Shown here piece after piece: positions 23,495-34,292 of a DNA stretch of 64,000 nucleotides. The notes below the pieces were generated by a model that did not search any database, was not told where the DNA came from, and worked only from the letters and a program-made list of their open reading frames with translations. Position 1 is the first letter of the stretch, and each line of letters opens with the position of its first letter. This DNA comes from Gnetum montanum (lineage: Eukaryota; Streptophyta; Gnetopsida; Gnetales; Gnetaceae), in NCBI GenBank assembly GCA_015680685.1, contig MNCI01017969.1, forward strand, positions 400,322 through 464,321. Reading direction: 5' to 3'. A program made the translations under genes and the position numbers.

Positions 23495-25980
23495 ATGGCT
23501 TCTTCTTCTTCTCATAAGAGCAACTCACCACCTAAGGACCATACACGAAATAGTCAGCAATCAAAAACACATAACCAAAATCTGCCAAGTCCTAAACAAT
23601 ACTGGATAGTCTATACTCATCCTGATGAGTATATTCCAAACTTTACCTTTATCTTCCATCAATACAAATAGCTGCGATTGAGATATTTGCAAGGTAACAT
23701 CGTGTTACCTCCAGATCGATCAGTCCCCAACATACTCCTCTGTGCTTTGGCACAGATTGGCATGACTCAGCTCTATGCTGAATATGTTATAGGTGACTTT
23801 GATACAAGGGATTATCATCCCATAGAAGCATAACATATGAGGGACTCAAGGCAGGAGAGCCAACATACCCTATTGAAGGGCAAAGGCCCGCACGTCCTTA
23901 GCGAAATAAGAGATGAGGAACCCCTTATAACGGGTTTTTTAGCAAATGATGTTCCCCATCCTAATGATGGTGAGGAGGTTGGGTATCAAAACCTACACTC
24001 AACAATACCTAACACTGGTTCTAATCCCTATGAACACCAACCGTTCATAGAGGGAACAACAACTCATGATAAGGACGGGCACTTAGATTGTCATCACGAT
24101 CGGGATCGAAGCAGTCAAAGAGAAGGTAAGAAACATCGTCATGGCGATGGTTCCCCTTCTTCTTCCCCTTCTTCACATCACTCACCCCTTCCTTCCACAT
24201 CTGGGCGCAACCATCACGAGCATAACATAGAGGATAAAGGTAAGAAAAATGAGAGACCTCAACGAGAGAGTTGAGAGAGAGGACAAGGGCATGAATGAAG
24301 GGAAAGTAGGGAAAAACACAGACATCATAGGCGTCATGAAAGAGATGATCATGACGAGCCCGTATTTGCAACCTGAAGTATGCTTGACATAATGGAGGTT
24401 GTTAGAATTCCCACAAGGCATTTAAAAGATAGTCAGATCAAGCATTTAGACATGAACAATATCCCATGCTTTGAGGGGGGATACAACACTAATCTGCAGC
24501 ATCATTTACAAGCATTCCACGATGCCTACGCCTTGCAAAACATAGAGAACAAGTGACAAAAACTTAAGTTGTTTCCCAAGATTGGTACTAGTCCTTAGAA
24601 CCAAAAACCATCAAGAGGTGGAGTACGATGTTAGAACTCTTCAACGATAAGTATCAAACGTACTCCATAGTGTTTAATTTGCTTAAGTAGATCCAAGGAT
24701 GGAAGCAAGGTACACATGAACCCTTAGATGCTACCATGGCCCGCTACTACACATTGTTACACTATTTCTCGGGCCATGGGTACGCTCAGTGGGATCAACT
24801 TCACCACATCGTGGATGGGCTAAGGCATGAAATTAAAAGAACCCTTGGGACTTATGCCCAAGGGAGACTCTCACAACTTAGAGCCCATGAAGTACATAGC
24901 TTGTTGGAATAAGTAGCAAAAGAAGAAGGTGAGCTACGTAAGAGGAAAAGTGTGGAAGAATACAACCACGATCCCTCCCTTCGGAAGAAGGGAGTGAAAT
25001 TTTGCGATGAAGAGGATGAGTCACCACTCGAAGAGTTGGTGAACAGAAAAATCTTACTGATTCAAAAACTAACAACAGAAGTATTGGCTAAGATGGATCA
25101 ATTGTGAGATTCCTTAGACTCTAGACTTGAAACTATCTTGAAAATTGTAGAAGAATCTAAGGCGAAACAAAGTAGTGACAAAGATAAGATAAAGCAGAGA
25201 AATTCAGGCCCTGCACATAACAAGGGTAAGGGAAAAATTACTATCTCCGATGAAGTTGTGGATTTAGACACAGACGATGATGGTGGATGTGAGATTTGCC
25301 ATTATGATCATCCCAAGGAATGTTGTCCAATCATCTCACATTTACAAGAGCCTAGGGTGTATGCACTTAATCCAAGACTTAACCAACGGCAAACACCTTG
25401 GAGGTCACCTTATCCTCAAGGTAACCCAAGGCAGTTCCACCAACCATTAACATACTATCCAAGTGGAACTCCACCACAACCCATCAACCAACATCAGTAG
25501 TGGCAATACCCACAGTCATGGGGGATGCCACCGCCGAAACAACAATACCCATACCGGCAACCTGATCCTTATGGCTATTATGTGTAGCAGCCGGTTTCTC
25601 CAAGTGACTCTATGAGTCGCACAACTCCCCTACCAAGTTCGAGAGTACTTTAGGAGGACTCCTTCTCCTCTGGGAGGCATCCCACATACTCACCATCCTC
25701 TAACTCCATCAGCACCTCTTCCACTGGTAGTTCCCACAATACCTCCTACTCCAACAATGCAAGGGGAACTCCCTACTCAACCGTAGCAATGCCACACTAC
25801 GAGAGTAGTAAACATTCAACCCACTGTTGGTTTTGACAACTGTAAAAAGAGAAGACCTTTCTTCAAAACCAGAAGCCTAGACAAGCTCTCACAACCACAA
25901 GTAGTTGAGTCGGAGCACGCCTCTCCAACAATTAAGGCTTCTGTGCTCCCTTCAATCCAACAGAGCTTAATGCATACTGT
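23495..25980 (+). pseudogene. gag of element B
   Basis: The start MASSSSHKSN (ATG 23495) is followed by YTHPDEYI, then an open stretch at 23837-24274 rich in His, Ser, Arg and Asp. The core has NNIPCFEGGYN, LQHHLQAFHDAYALQN and HHIVDGLRHEIKRTLG. An open stretch at 25138-25500 carries Lys-rich sequence, an acidic segment and the knuckle CEICHYDHPKECCPIISHLQ, then a Pro/Gln-rich tail. Spacing is C-x2-C-x3-H-x4-C, one residue shorter than the usual CCHC box. Several stops break the frame. Confidence 0.78.
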
Positions 25981-26760
25981 TATGTTAATGCATATCGTAA
26001 CCGACTAGATCAAGGTAGGCCACCTTCCTAGGAAACTAACTGACCTTGGGAGTCCCTTAATCTATTTACAAATCACGGGGAATGCACCACATAAGGCTCT
26101 TCTTGACTCAAGTTCTGGAGTCAATCTAATTTCACAAGAGATGTATCAAGCTTGGAACCTGCCCCAACTTAAGAAGAGCAACATCCAACTAGAGTTAGTA
26201 GACCAGTCCATCACCATTCCCTTGGGATTGGTAGAGGACATTGTTACCACTGTGTGTGGTTGGTCCTACCCAGCTAACTTCCTAGTGATAGAGGTCAACA
26301 ACAACAAAGGAGACTTCCCAATTATAATGGGAAAGGCATGGCTAATTATAGTAGATGCATGCCTTAGGATCTATGATCTTTCCTTGGAGATATCTAAGAT
26401 AAAAATTTATGGAAAGATTAAGAAGAGGAAAGTTCCATGCATCACATACAGTGATTCACCAGGTGATGACATGGAGGAAATGCCTCCATGTAACAGGTGT
26501 GCCCTTGAAACTTTAAAACAAAGATGCCTATATGCAACAACCACACAAAAAGTAGTAGACACCCTATGGTTGATAGCTACTTGCAAGAGCAACTGACAAA
26601 TATGCATGGATGAACTGAGGAGACAAACCATGCCAACAACGAAAGCATATACACATTGGAATATGAGCGTTGCCAACTTCCACCCCTTAATTTAAGAACA
26701 TCAATTGGGAGAAGTTGGACACTTCTTAGAAATTCAAACAGGCGCTCATTATTTTGGATC
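25981..26760 (+). pseudogene. Protease of element B and start of pol deletion
   Basis: The region shows KALLDSSSGVNLIS (relative C has LLDLG), LVEDIVTTVCGWSYPANFLVIEV split over 26226-26296, and DFPIIMGKAW. The frame is open from 26141 to 26596. After the linker comes a short segment (about 26700-26745) that joins directly to the last codons of pol, FWISPFPLSHGGDGHLC. RT, RNase H and integrase are missing between. The protease would have matured Gag. Confidence 0.78.
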
Positions 26761-26777
26761 TCTCCCTTTCCACTCAG

Positions 26778-26792
26778 TCATGGGGGAGATGG
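26778..26792 (+). other. Internal polypurine tract, element B
   Basis: TCATGGGGGAGATGG, the same word as at the end of pol in A and C, retained although nearly all of pol is deleted. Confidence 0.5.
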
Positions 26793-26799
26793 CCACCTA

Positions 26800-28468
26800 T
26801 GCTAATCATATGGGGCCCTCAATTCTTTTTAAGCATTTTTGTTTTACATGTTTTTGTTTTACAACATTTTTTTTACAAGTTTTTATCTTACACATTTTTG
26901 TTTTACATGTTTTTGTCTTTCACATTTTTTTTTTTAAAATTTCTTTAACCTTTCTTGTTTTTGTTTTACACATTTGTTTAACTTTTCTTATTTTTGTTTT
27001 ACAAATTTCTTTAACTCTTCTTGTTTTTGTTTTACAACATTGTTATACTTTTTCATTTTTTGTGTGTGCATGTGATCCACCCTGTAAGTTTGTCACCTAA
27101 TAATTGTTCTTCGTGATGGTATGAAATGTTTTCATGTTGATTGCTAATGTTTGGTTTTTACCTTTAAGTCACGATGTTAATACTAAGGTATGTTTCTTTT
27201 GATATGGCAGGTAATGAGTTCACTTCATCCATCCATCCACCAGTTTCTATGGTCTCTCTTGGCTTGGGAATGTGTAGTCTCCTTCATAATAAGAACTTTA
27301 ACGAATTGGTGACTGGGCATTTCTCAAACTAAGGAAGGACTCAAGGATTGAAAAGGGTGTGACTTTAAGGGAACTTGATGCATTTGTGTTGGCTGTTCTC
27401 TTGGGTGCTTGGATATTTTCTTCTTGGGTTTTCTCATTGTTCTGATGTTACCCAATTATCGGAAGCTGAGACAATAAAAATAACAAAGTCTTTGCATGGT
27501 ATGGTTCTCAGGAATAAAAACACAAAACACAAAACACAAAAAAAAAGTGAGAATTCAAAGCACACCCCTTAGACGAACTAAACTTGGGCTAAAAGCACTG
27601 GTTATGGAACTAAAAAAATGTTCCCTCTAACTAAGGCCCTTCTCACTTCCCATTCTCTCCTCGTTTCATTGGAATGGTGGTGACTCTTGGGGGAAATGTT
27701 CTTGTTATTCAAGGGGATGGATTAGCCAGATGCATTGATGCAAAGTCACTAGATGTGGTTGGTTTGAGGCCAGAGTTGGAATGAGATTTGCCAAGTCACA
27801 TTAATCATGAAACACACAAGGGGCTATACACCACCTTGTTCTTGGGATTCCATTCCATTCTCTTCTCTCCATTCTTCTCTCCATTATTCACCTCATTGCC
27901 GGTTGTATCATTAGTGTATATATTTTAGTTGATGCATTGTTTTCTTTTTGGTAAATTCTTGCGTTTTAGACTTTAACTCTTGTTCCAATTGGCATTCCCA
28001 GAGCCTACGAACTCTTTGAATGTGGGTTTGTCAAGGCATTAAGGGCATGAGCCTGCTTTGCAAAGAACCCACTGACATTCCTATTTGGTGCACCAGTTAA
28101 CTTCTTTTCCCTAACATTTTTGCAATCTATTTTATTTTGTTCATTTCCATCTTGACATCCATCTCATCGATGTCATAGTTGTCTTTTTTTTATCTATCTT
28201 TCTTACTCCTTTTCTTTCTCCATTCTAACACTATCGGAGGTTCGCGATTGGTCATAAGGGTACGAGGCTTGATTTTTTCTACTTTCTCCTAGCCTCGATT
28301 TTTTTCAATTTTTTTCTAACCCCTACAACTTCGGTAGTCATCATTAATACATCCCTAGATCTGCAATTAGCCATACCACAACCTAGCCAATGGACCTACA
28401 CCAAAGCAAGGTATTAATTACATGATGATCCATTTACCCTTGCTAATATATGATTGTGTTGTGTGTGC
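26800..28468 (+). other. Conserved spacer of element B
   Basis: It starts with a T-rich stretch of imperfect repeats of TTTTTGTTTTACA (about 26830-27060). Then come the family blocks GTGACTTTAAGGGAACTTG (27359-27377), AAGCACTGGTTATGG near 27593, CTAACTAAGGCCCTTCTC near 27627 and GGGCATGAGCCTGCT (28043-28057). No ORF of note. Confidence 0.6.
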
Positions 28469-28470
28469 AG
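28432..28470 (+). promoter_or_regulatory. Splice-acceptor-like site before third ORF, element B
   Basis: A branch-point-like TTGCTAATAT is followed about 25 bases later by GTGTGTGCAG, directly against ATG at 28471. Element C has the same arrangement (53855-53893). It suggests that the third ORF was expressed from a spliced RNA. Confidence 0.5.
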
Positions 28471-28656
28471 ATGGCAATCATACAACAACAGATTGGATCT
28501 AGAGCAAACACTTGGAATGGAGTAGTGCTGGAAGCAGCTATGCAAGGAGCAAGATTGATGGTGTGCTTATGGATGGACAACGAAAGACACAATCTTGGCA
28601 TTGGCAGCAGCAACACTTCTTTCTCTCTTCTCTCTCAACTTCCAACTAAGGCCTGA
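28471..28656 (+). pseudogene. Third-ORF start remnant, element B
   Basis: ATGGCAATC opens a frame of about 61 codons (MAIIQQQIGSR ...) that ends at 28654-28656. It sits where the third ORF begins in A, but the coiled-coil and C-terminal parts are missing. Possibly only a vestige. Confidence 0.4.
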
Positions 28657-28821
28657 TGTCAATGTAATAAGGTGTTCACCCTTGTTATCATGGAACACCA
28701 TTTTTGTCAAGTCTTGTAATGATGATCCATTCACAAATTCATCCCATTAGTTCCATTCAGTCAATAATCCCATACCTTCCCAATATTTTGTAAGGAACTC
28801 GAGGACGAGTTTTCATTCAGT

Positions 28822-29712
28822 CATGGGGGTATGGGCCACGATATCGCTATAGTCGTGATATCGCATCCCATGCAATATCGCGTACGCAATATCGCGATGC
28901 GTCGTCATATCTATAAATAAGAGGCGACTCTCCCTTATTTCATCATCCTAGGCTAGAAGTAGGGAAACTCTGGTAGATTGATCACTCCAAAGATAGAATA
29001 TTTTCCATGTGCCCACAGTAAGAGTCCTAAAGTGAACGGATCTTTATTCAAGCAACATTGTACCTGAACACAAGTTGTGTACAGCAATAAAGACGAACTT
29101 CCTAGATAAACCTTGCAATGCATGGAATAGGATTTTATTTAACGTTGTTTATTGTTGTCTCTCTCACCCTTCTCTCTGAGTAATGTGGAATGAGTACGAC
29201 TTGATTACGAGCATTTAAGGATGTGTACGAATAATCAAGGCATCGGCTGCTCATCGCACTTAGGCTAAATTAGTTCTCTCAACCCTTTCCTCCTAGTTAA
29301 GTGCCTCAGTACGACCACTTTTAGCACGTGCATTACGCGTGGTAATCCCAATAATGATTAGCCTTTGGTAGCCACGGTTGCATCAGTTCAGGGTGTGTAC
29401 AGTAAGTGGGAACGGATGCTGACACTAGGTAATTTAAATTTAGTTCATTCGTTAGATTTAGTAATTAGTTTCTCAACCCTTTACCTTGTTAGCATAGGAG
29501 ACATAAAACATAAAAAGCTATAAAAATCATATACCTTAGACTTACTTAACCATACACCATGACAACTACAAGTAAGTTTGGGAAGATAACGAATGATTAA
29601 CCCTAAGTGTTCCATGGGGCGTGTAGGCACTTAGTCAGCGGAGTTCGACCAAATCGTGCGTGCTATGCTCATATTCGTATGGTTGAGTGTAAGGGTACCT
29701 CGCCACTCATCA
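28822..29712 (+). repeat. Polypurine tract and 3' LTR of element B
   Basis: The tract CATGGGGGTA is 28822-28831 and the LTR 28832-29712. The LTR start is shortened (TGGGCCACG). The GATATC-type array is at 28837-28908 and the TATA box CTATAAATA at 28911-28919. It ends CACTCATCA. Confidence 0.85.
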
Positions 29713-29717
29713 AATGG

Positions 29718-29795
29718 TATCAATCTCAGAAGCCTGATGCACAGGACAAAGGAAAGGCACCCATGGAGGAGCCACCACTATTAGGAACCCCATGA
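29718..29795 (+). pseudogene. Third ORF of element D, last codons
   Basis: This continues the frame cut at 22448: YQSQKPDAQDKGKAPMEEPP and a stop at 29793-29795. The end EEPP matches EKPPPP in E and EPPPPRT in A. The rest up to 29953 is non-coding. Confidence 0.6.
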
Positions 29796-29953
29796 GTTCC
29801 ACAAATTTTTTCATTTTGTCTGTGTCCCAATTTTGTCATATCCACTGTGGCATGAATAAATTTCTAGTCAATCAATAATCCCATACCTATCGACTATGTA
29901 TTCAATCGAGCTTGTTCCTCACTTTCTTTGACTCGAGGACGAGTTTTTACTCA

Positions 29954-30614
29954 GTCGTGGAGGTATGATGAAGTGCTATATAGTTGATGCGTCGACTAGG
30001 CCCCATATATGAGGCCTCGTATACACGGCTGCGTCGACGCAGCCCCGTCGATGCATCCCTCCATGCATCGACGTGGCCTCATTTTACGCAAGGCCTGTTT
30101 TAGCCTATAAATAAGAGGGCCTTCCACCTCATTTAGGCATCCTTCTAGTAGTTGTAGCGAAGCCCTTGCATTTTGTTTCTGTAGGAGTTAGAAAATTTTC
30201 CCCAGTGCATGCCCCCAGTGTGATGCTTGTAATTNAGTAGCATGCCTAGGATCTATGCTTGGTAATCCCAGTAGTAGTTGTGCACGAGGTTCAAGATGTG
30301 TACGGATGATTAAGGAACGAATGCTCATCGCACTTAGGCTAGCTTAGACTCATTTCCTATTGCTCATTAGTTTAACCAAGATTATTTTCCATTCTCTCTA
30401 GGAGTAGCATTAGTTTAGGATCACATCATACGCCTCACTCTGGACTAAACCATACGTGACAAAGCAAATACTAGTCTAGGTGGGAAGACAACGAACTACC
30501 ATCAATGTGTAATGATCTAGATACCACAACTAGCCTATCCACGGAGTTCGATCAGATTGTGCGTGAACACTCGCATTCGTATGGTTGAGTGTAGGGGTAC
30601 CTAGCCACTCATCA
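29954..30614 (+). repeat. Polypurine tract and 3' LTR of element D, with hidden gap
   Basis: The tract GTCGTGGAGGTA ends at 29965 and the LTR starts TGATGAAG at 29966. The TATA box is at 30105-30113. A single N at 30235 replaces about 240 bases present in the 5' LTR (about 18304-18550), so it marks an unresolved gap of unknown size. The LTR ends CACTCATCA at 30614. Confidence 0.82.
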
Positions 30615-31448
30615 CCCACTATACACCATCGTAGATATAATATAGTGTGCCATGGTCATGTCTATAAATATGAGCTTATCATCATGTTCAAAACAAGTTG
30701 GAATCCAACACTAGCAAAATTATTGTAGTTTGTTTTCTCAAACTTAGAGTTAGTTGCAAATGCTTGTAGTGTGGTGAATTATAGTTGTACGAAATCTTTA
30801 TTTGAGTGGATTGTTCATGGATATAATTTATGGATGGCAATAAAAATCGAGATTGTTCTTCATCATTGTAACATATCACATAGAATAGATTCACTTTCTC
30901 ATGTTGTTTACCTTTACTATGTCATTTTTTATTCCAATGTTTATTAGCAAGGTGGAATGAGCACGACTAGTTTCAAGTGTAAAGTGTAATTGTTTGGTAA
31001 CCCAATAGTGACTTTGGTTGATTTGTTTAGTAGTAAAATTACTTGGTAATCTTAGTAACAATTACATCAGCCTAGGACAGGTACTAAAAACCTACTAAAA
31101 ATCAAAAACTAATACTTATTGCCATTAGGCTAAAATAGCTTTCCACTTTTGTTGTACTTAGAACTAGAAATTCCACTCACTTTCACTAAGTCTACACTTG
31201 GCATATTTAAATCCAACCAACATCATTTTATCATATACCTCACTAAGAATTAAACTATATGATTTGCACCTCGCTAACTCTAAGTGGGAAGACAACAATC
31301 ACAAACTTACAGTGGAAAGACAATAATCACGAGCTTACTATCAACTCACTAGTATACTTACATTGTCTATCTACATATTATAATCTGGTCTCACATGAAC
31401 ACTTATGACTTATATGGTTGAGTGTTAGAATTTTCTAACTACTCATCA
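30615..31448 (+). repeat. 3' LTR of element E, right piece
   Basis: This continues from 18035 after the duplicated CCCAC. It has a TATA box (CTATAAATA, about 30662), GGTAACCCAATAGTG words and GGGAAGACAACAATCAC, and ends CTACTCATCA at 31448. It is the most diverged LTR of its group, fitting E as the oldest. Confidence 0.75.
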
Positions 31449-31554
31449 AATTTGTACCCTCCACTTTATTATTTTAAGTCCATTCCATTGTTCTACTCAC
31501 CTAACCTATGACCGTGCTCATTTTTTACTTTATTTAAATATCTATTCCTAGGTC

Positions 31555-31885
31555 CCGCCCCTAGGGATACATAAGCATGATAGATGATAGCCATCAAATA
31601 TACATGTGTTGATAGCATTGCATTAAATACATACTAAAAAAGTTTTCCACTCTTCCACAAAGGCCTACTTGTAAATAGGGGTGGGACCCATGGACACATA
31701 AGCATAATAGATGATAGCCATAAAATATGCATGTGCTAGTAGCATTGCATTAAATACAGATAAAGGCCCATTGGCAGGAACACGCGGGACGTAGGGAGAC
31801 ACAAGCATGATACATGATAGTCACCAAACATGTCTTGGCAACATTACATTAAATACATACTAAACTTTTCTCTTCCACACAGACG
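31555..31885. repeat. Three imperfect tandem repeats upstream of the gene
   Basis: Three units of roughly 100-130 bases share ACATAAGCATGATAGATGATAG followed by TAGCATTGCATTAAATACA: about 31555-31660, 31680-31760 and 31785-31885. They lie about 0.4-0.7 kb upstream of the probable leader exon. No function can be read from the sequence. Confidence 0.6.
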
Positions 31886-32450
31886 GTTTTGTTTTTTTGC
31901 ACACAGACAGCTTTGTTTTTTTGAAGCAAACCAACTTTACGTGAACATCAAGGTGAATGTGACCCATTACCCAAAAGAATGGTGGGTTAACACACGGCGG
32001 AAACACTTGCCCACAAAATCCCAGGAAAACTGAAAAAAAAAAAAAAACGCTGCCACAATGGGTTGTGGATAATGGATCAGATAGAAAGCTGCCACAATGG
32101 AATGCCAAGTCAAACAGAGGCAGCTGAAGCAGCCCACAGAAAACTATAAACACGCCCACCGTAGCCCAATGAAGCAATTTGCTACAGGATGTACACGGGA
32201 CAATCAACCAACCACCATTGACAGTGGAGAAAGTTGCCCAAATATAGCCAGAGGAAGCTGTGCATAGTACGAACGCATTAGAGACAAGGTTCTGGTTAGC
32301 TGTGGATAAATATATGACGTTTATCTATGTCTGCGATTTGCAGCCAAGAAAACTGGAAGTCTTCTGTAGTGAAGCAATAAAAGTAGTACTCGATTACGCA
32401 ATTCACTCTTCTGGCTGCTGCAACCTGTTACAGAGGACGATTGCAGATTA
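31886..32450 (+). promoter_or_regulatory. Probable promoter region of the RMA-type gene
   Basis: This is less AT-rich than the surrounding repeats. A 13-base word GCTGCCACAATGG occurs twice (about 32049 and 32089). A TATA-like ATAAATATATGACG near 32307 contains a TGACG half-site for TGA-type bZIP factors. Transcription start cannot be fixed without RNA data. Confidence 0.3.
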
Positions 32451-32901
32451 AGGCTTAGTCTATGGCTCTGGCTTTTTTTGTTGTCGTTAGAAATAGCAGG
32501 CGTTAAGTACTATGCAATGAAAGTAGACAAGCATTACTGGGACATCCAATCAATCCTTGTCTTTGCTGACTCATTCCAATCCTTTTCGTGTCTTGCTGAC
32601 TCATTCCAATCCTATTCCTTTTCGTCGGGCTACCACTGCAAGTCAAGCTCCAGGTCCAGGTTTCTGTGAAAGGTTCGTTTTAGGCCTGATCCCATGACAT
32701 GATTCTAGGTGTTTTTATGTCTAGCGCAGCCTCTGCTGCAAGTTTCTGAATTCAAGGTCGAATTGCAGAACTTTTTTGCAAACACCCAGATGATCATCAT
32801 CATCATCATCTGGACATTTGCGTAAATAAATGCCTGCGGCAATTGTGTCTGTTTCCAAGCTGGAGAAATAGAATTTCACTGCTGGAAGGACCGATTTTCT
32901 G
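32451..32901 (+). other. Probable 5' leader exon of the RMA-type gene
   Basis: This unique sequence ends in a good splice donor, TTCTG/GTGAGT, with the GT at 32902. It contains a 31-base tandem duplication built on TGCTGACTCATTCCAATCC (about 32566-32625) and an (ATC)n run near 32791-32811. The start of the exon is a guess. Confidence 0.4.
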
Positions 32902-33578
32902 GTGAGTCTTTGTAATTTTTTTGAAAAATTTTGTGGTATTGATTGAAATTTTGGATAGTGGGTTTCAGCAGTTGTGCAGCCAGGAGGGCGGCCCTAAAAT
33001 CCTGTATCTTTAAATTTTGGTTTTTACATAGAGGGATTGGGATATCTTTAAATTTTGGTTTTTGCTGTTCTGTATACAGGGATTGGGTTTTGCAGTAAAC
33101 TAGCAAACCTCCTTGCGGCTATCGGAGACGTGCAACAATTTGGGAAAATTGCAAGCGAGTTTGCTAAACTGGCCAAAACAAGCAACTGAAGTAAGCAAAG
33201 TAATTTATCAAACTTCGGACCTCTGTAATTCTACGTGTATTGTATCTAAGGGAATTTGGTTTCATTGGATTGGATCTGTCAGACATGTTGTGTGCTTGAT
33301 TACCTTTGGCAAAACTCTACAGATTCATGAAATTTACTTGGGATTCGATCTCTGTTGTTGGGTTACTTTGACTCGAGAGATTTTTTTTGTTGCATTTCGC
33401 TCAGGATTTCTTCCATGCTTCTGGCGATTCAGTTTTACATTTTTTTTTCAAATTATTTTTACTTTACACATGCTGCTAATTTTCTTTTGAACGGCTTTGG
33501 CGGAGAAAAATCCTCAGATTAGGTATTTTTGTTAGGATTTGGATCCTTCTCCTGTTTTGGGTTGTAAGATAATTTCCT
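32902..33578 (+). other. Probable 5'-UTR intron of the RMA-type gene
   Basis: It begins GTGAGT and is T-rich. A likely acceptor is CCTGTAG ending at about 33578; an alternative is CTGTATACAG near 33080. Open frames inside it lack coding character. Confidence 0.4.
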
Positions 33579-33626
33579 GTAGCAAAAACCTTCAGCACAT
33601 CACTTAACTGTGTTAGCTGCTGTTTG

Positions 33627-34292
33627 ATGATGGACAGAGAAATGGATACGTTGCCACAGGAAAACCAGAGCCTAGAATCAAGTCATAATTCCGGAGGTTT
33701 TGACTGCAACATTTGCCTGGAACTAGCACAAGAGCCGGTGGTCACAATGTGTGGCCATTTATACTGTTGGCCATGCCTCTACACATGGCTTCATATGAAT
33801 AACATGCCAAAGGAGTGCCCTGTTTGCAAGGCTTTTGTGAATGAGGAAAAGCTTGTTCCATTATATGGAAGGGGCAAAATAGAAGAAGTAACTGATACAA
33901 GACCCAAATCAGTCATGCAAGTTCCTAGCAGACCTTCAGGACACAGAACCCAAGTTGCCAGCAGCAGACCAACAAATAATACTCATCATCCTCCTCCTCA
34001 TCAGAGCTTCAATTTCATGCCAAACCAAGCAATGGGATCCTTTGGAAATGTGTCCTTTTCTGGCTTTGGCTTGTTTCCTTATCTCTTTGGTTTTCAGATG
34101 CATGCTGCTCCTGCACATTCACCGTACGCAACTTCAACCTCTGGTTTTCATCATAATCATGATCATCATCATCATCATGGGACCCATCGTTTTTTCCAGC
34201 AAGTCAGGCAAGAACAGCAGCAAGAGACATTCCTCTCAAGGCTTCTTTTGTTCTTGGGTTGCCTGGTTGTTGCCTGTCTCCTGTTTTTCTAA
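33627..34292 (+). CDS. RING-type E3 ubiquitin ligase, RMA family, tail-anchored
   Basis: An intact 221-residue protein in one exon. The RING finger has all eight metal ligands in C3HC4 order: C27, C30, C42, H44, C47, C50, C64 and C67, with the E2-contact Trp at 54. The family signature LVPLYGRG follows at about 76-83. The linker is Pro/Ser-rich with a His tract ([10 protein letters not shown], about 175-184), and a hydrophobic C-terminal anchor spans about 206-221. This layout fits plant RMA (RING membrane-anchor) ligases, which sit in the ER membrane with the RING in the cytosol and ubiquitinate membrane-protein clients in ER quality control. The ATG at 33627 was chosen because the preceding TTG is not a likely plant start; the adjacent ATG at 33630 is possible. 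It is the only intact host gene seen. The exact orthologue is not determined. Confidence 0.92.
   Translation: MMDREMDTLPQENQSLESSHNSGGFDCNICLELAQEPVVTMCGHLYCWPCLYTWLHMNNMPKECPVCKAFVNEEKLVPLYGRGKIEEVTDTRPKSVMQVPSRPSGHRTQVASSRPTNNTHHPPPHQSFNFMPNQAMGSFGNVSFSGFGLFPYLFGFQMHAAPAHSPYATSTSGFHHNHDHHHHHGTHRFFQQVRQEQQQETFLSRLLLFLGCLVVACLLFF

Larger units (their letters stand above)
22449..29712 (+). mobile_element. Element B: non-autonomous gag-protease gypsy element
   Basis: The LTRs end CTCATCA. The 5' LTR starts TGATGCC, the 3' copy TGGGCC. The target-site duplication AATGG lies at 22444-22448 and 29713-29717. The internal part is primer site, gag, protease, a short tail of pol, spacer, third-ORF start and polypurine tract. 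About 2.8 kb of RT, RNase H and integrase seen in A is missing, with the same junction as in element C. By hand I count about 27 differences in about 265 aligned LTR bases, so the insertion is old. Confidence 0.88.
18036..30614 (+). mobile_element. Element D: gag-only gypsy element, split by B
   Basis: The LTRs start TGATGAAG and end CTCATCA. The target-site duplication CCCAC lies at 18031-18035 and 30615-30619. Without B the element is about 5.3 kb. It keeps the LTRs, tRNA-Asp-type primer site, gag with a long Pro-rich tail, the conserved spacer and the two ends of the third ORF. Protease, RT, RNase H and integrase are absent, so it was non-autonomous. Gag is the best preserved in the window, with few stops. 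Confidence 0.85.
2071..31448 (+). mobile_element. Element E: oldest gypsy element, host of the first nest
   Basis: E is a Ty3/gypsy element split by two younger insertions. Its pieces are gag (2071-2490 and 15521-about 15800), a third-ORF remnant (to 17645), a polypurine tract (17871-17880) and a 3' LTR (17881-18035 continuing 30620-31448, with CCCAC at 30615-30619 duplicated by the D insertion). The 5' LTR and primer site are not in the window, as a copia LTR fragment lies at the left edge. No protease, RT or integrase lies between gag and the third ORF, so E was itself internally deleted. The rejoined pieces read through cleanly once A and D with their 5-base duplications are removed. Confidence 0.75.

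Noticed and set aside
31860-32207. 115-codon minus-strand ORF near the promoter
   Set aside because: Low-complexity Phe/Cys-rich translation antisense to the promoter region; no domain or support.
33113-33490. 125-codon ORF upstream of the RING gene
   Set aside because: It starts with a non-ATG codon, lies in the probable 5'-UTR intron and has no recognisable domain.
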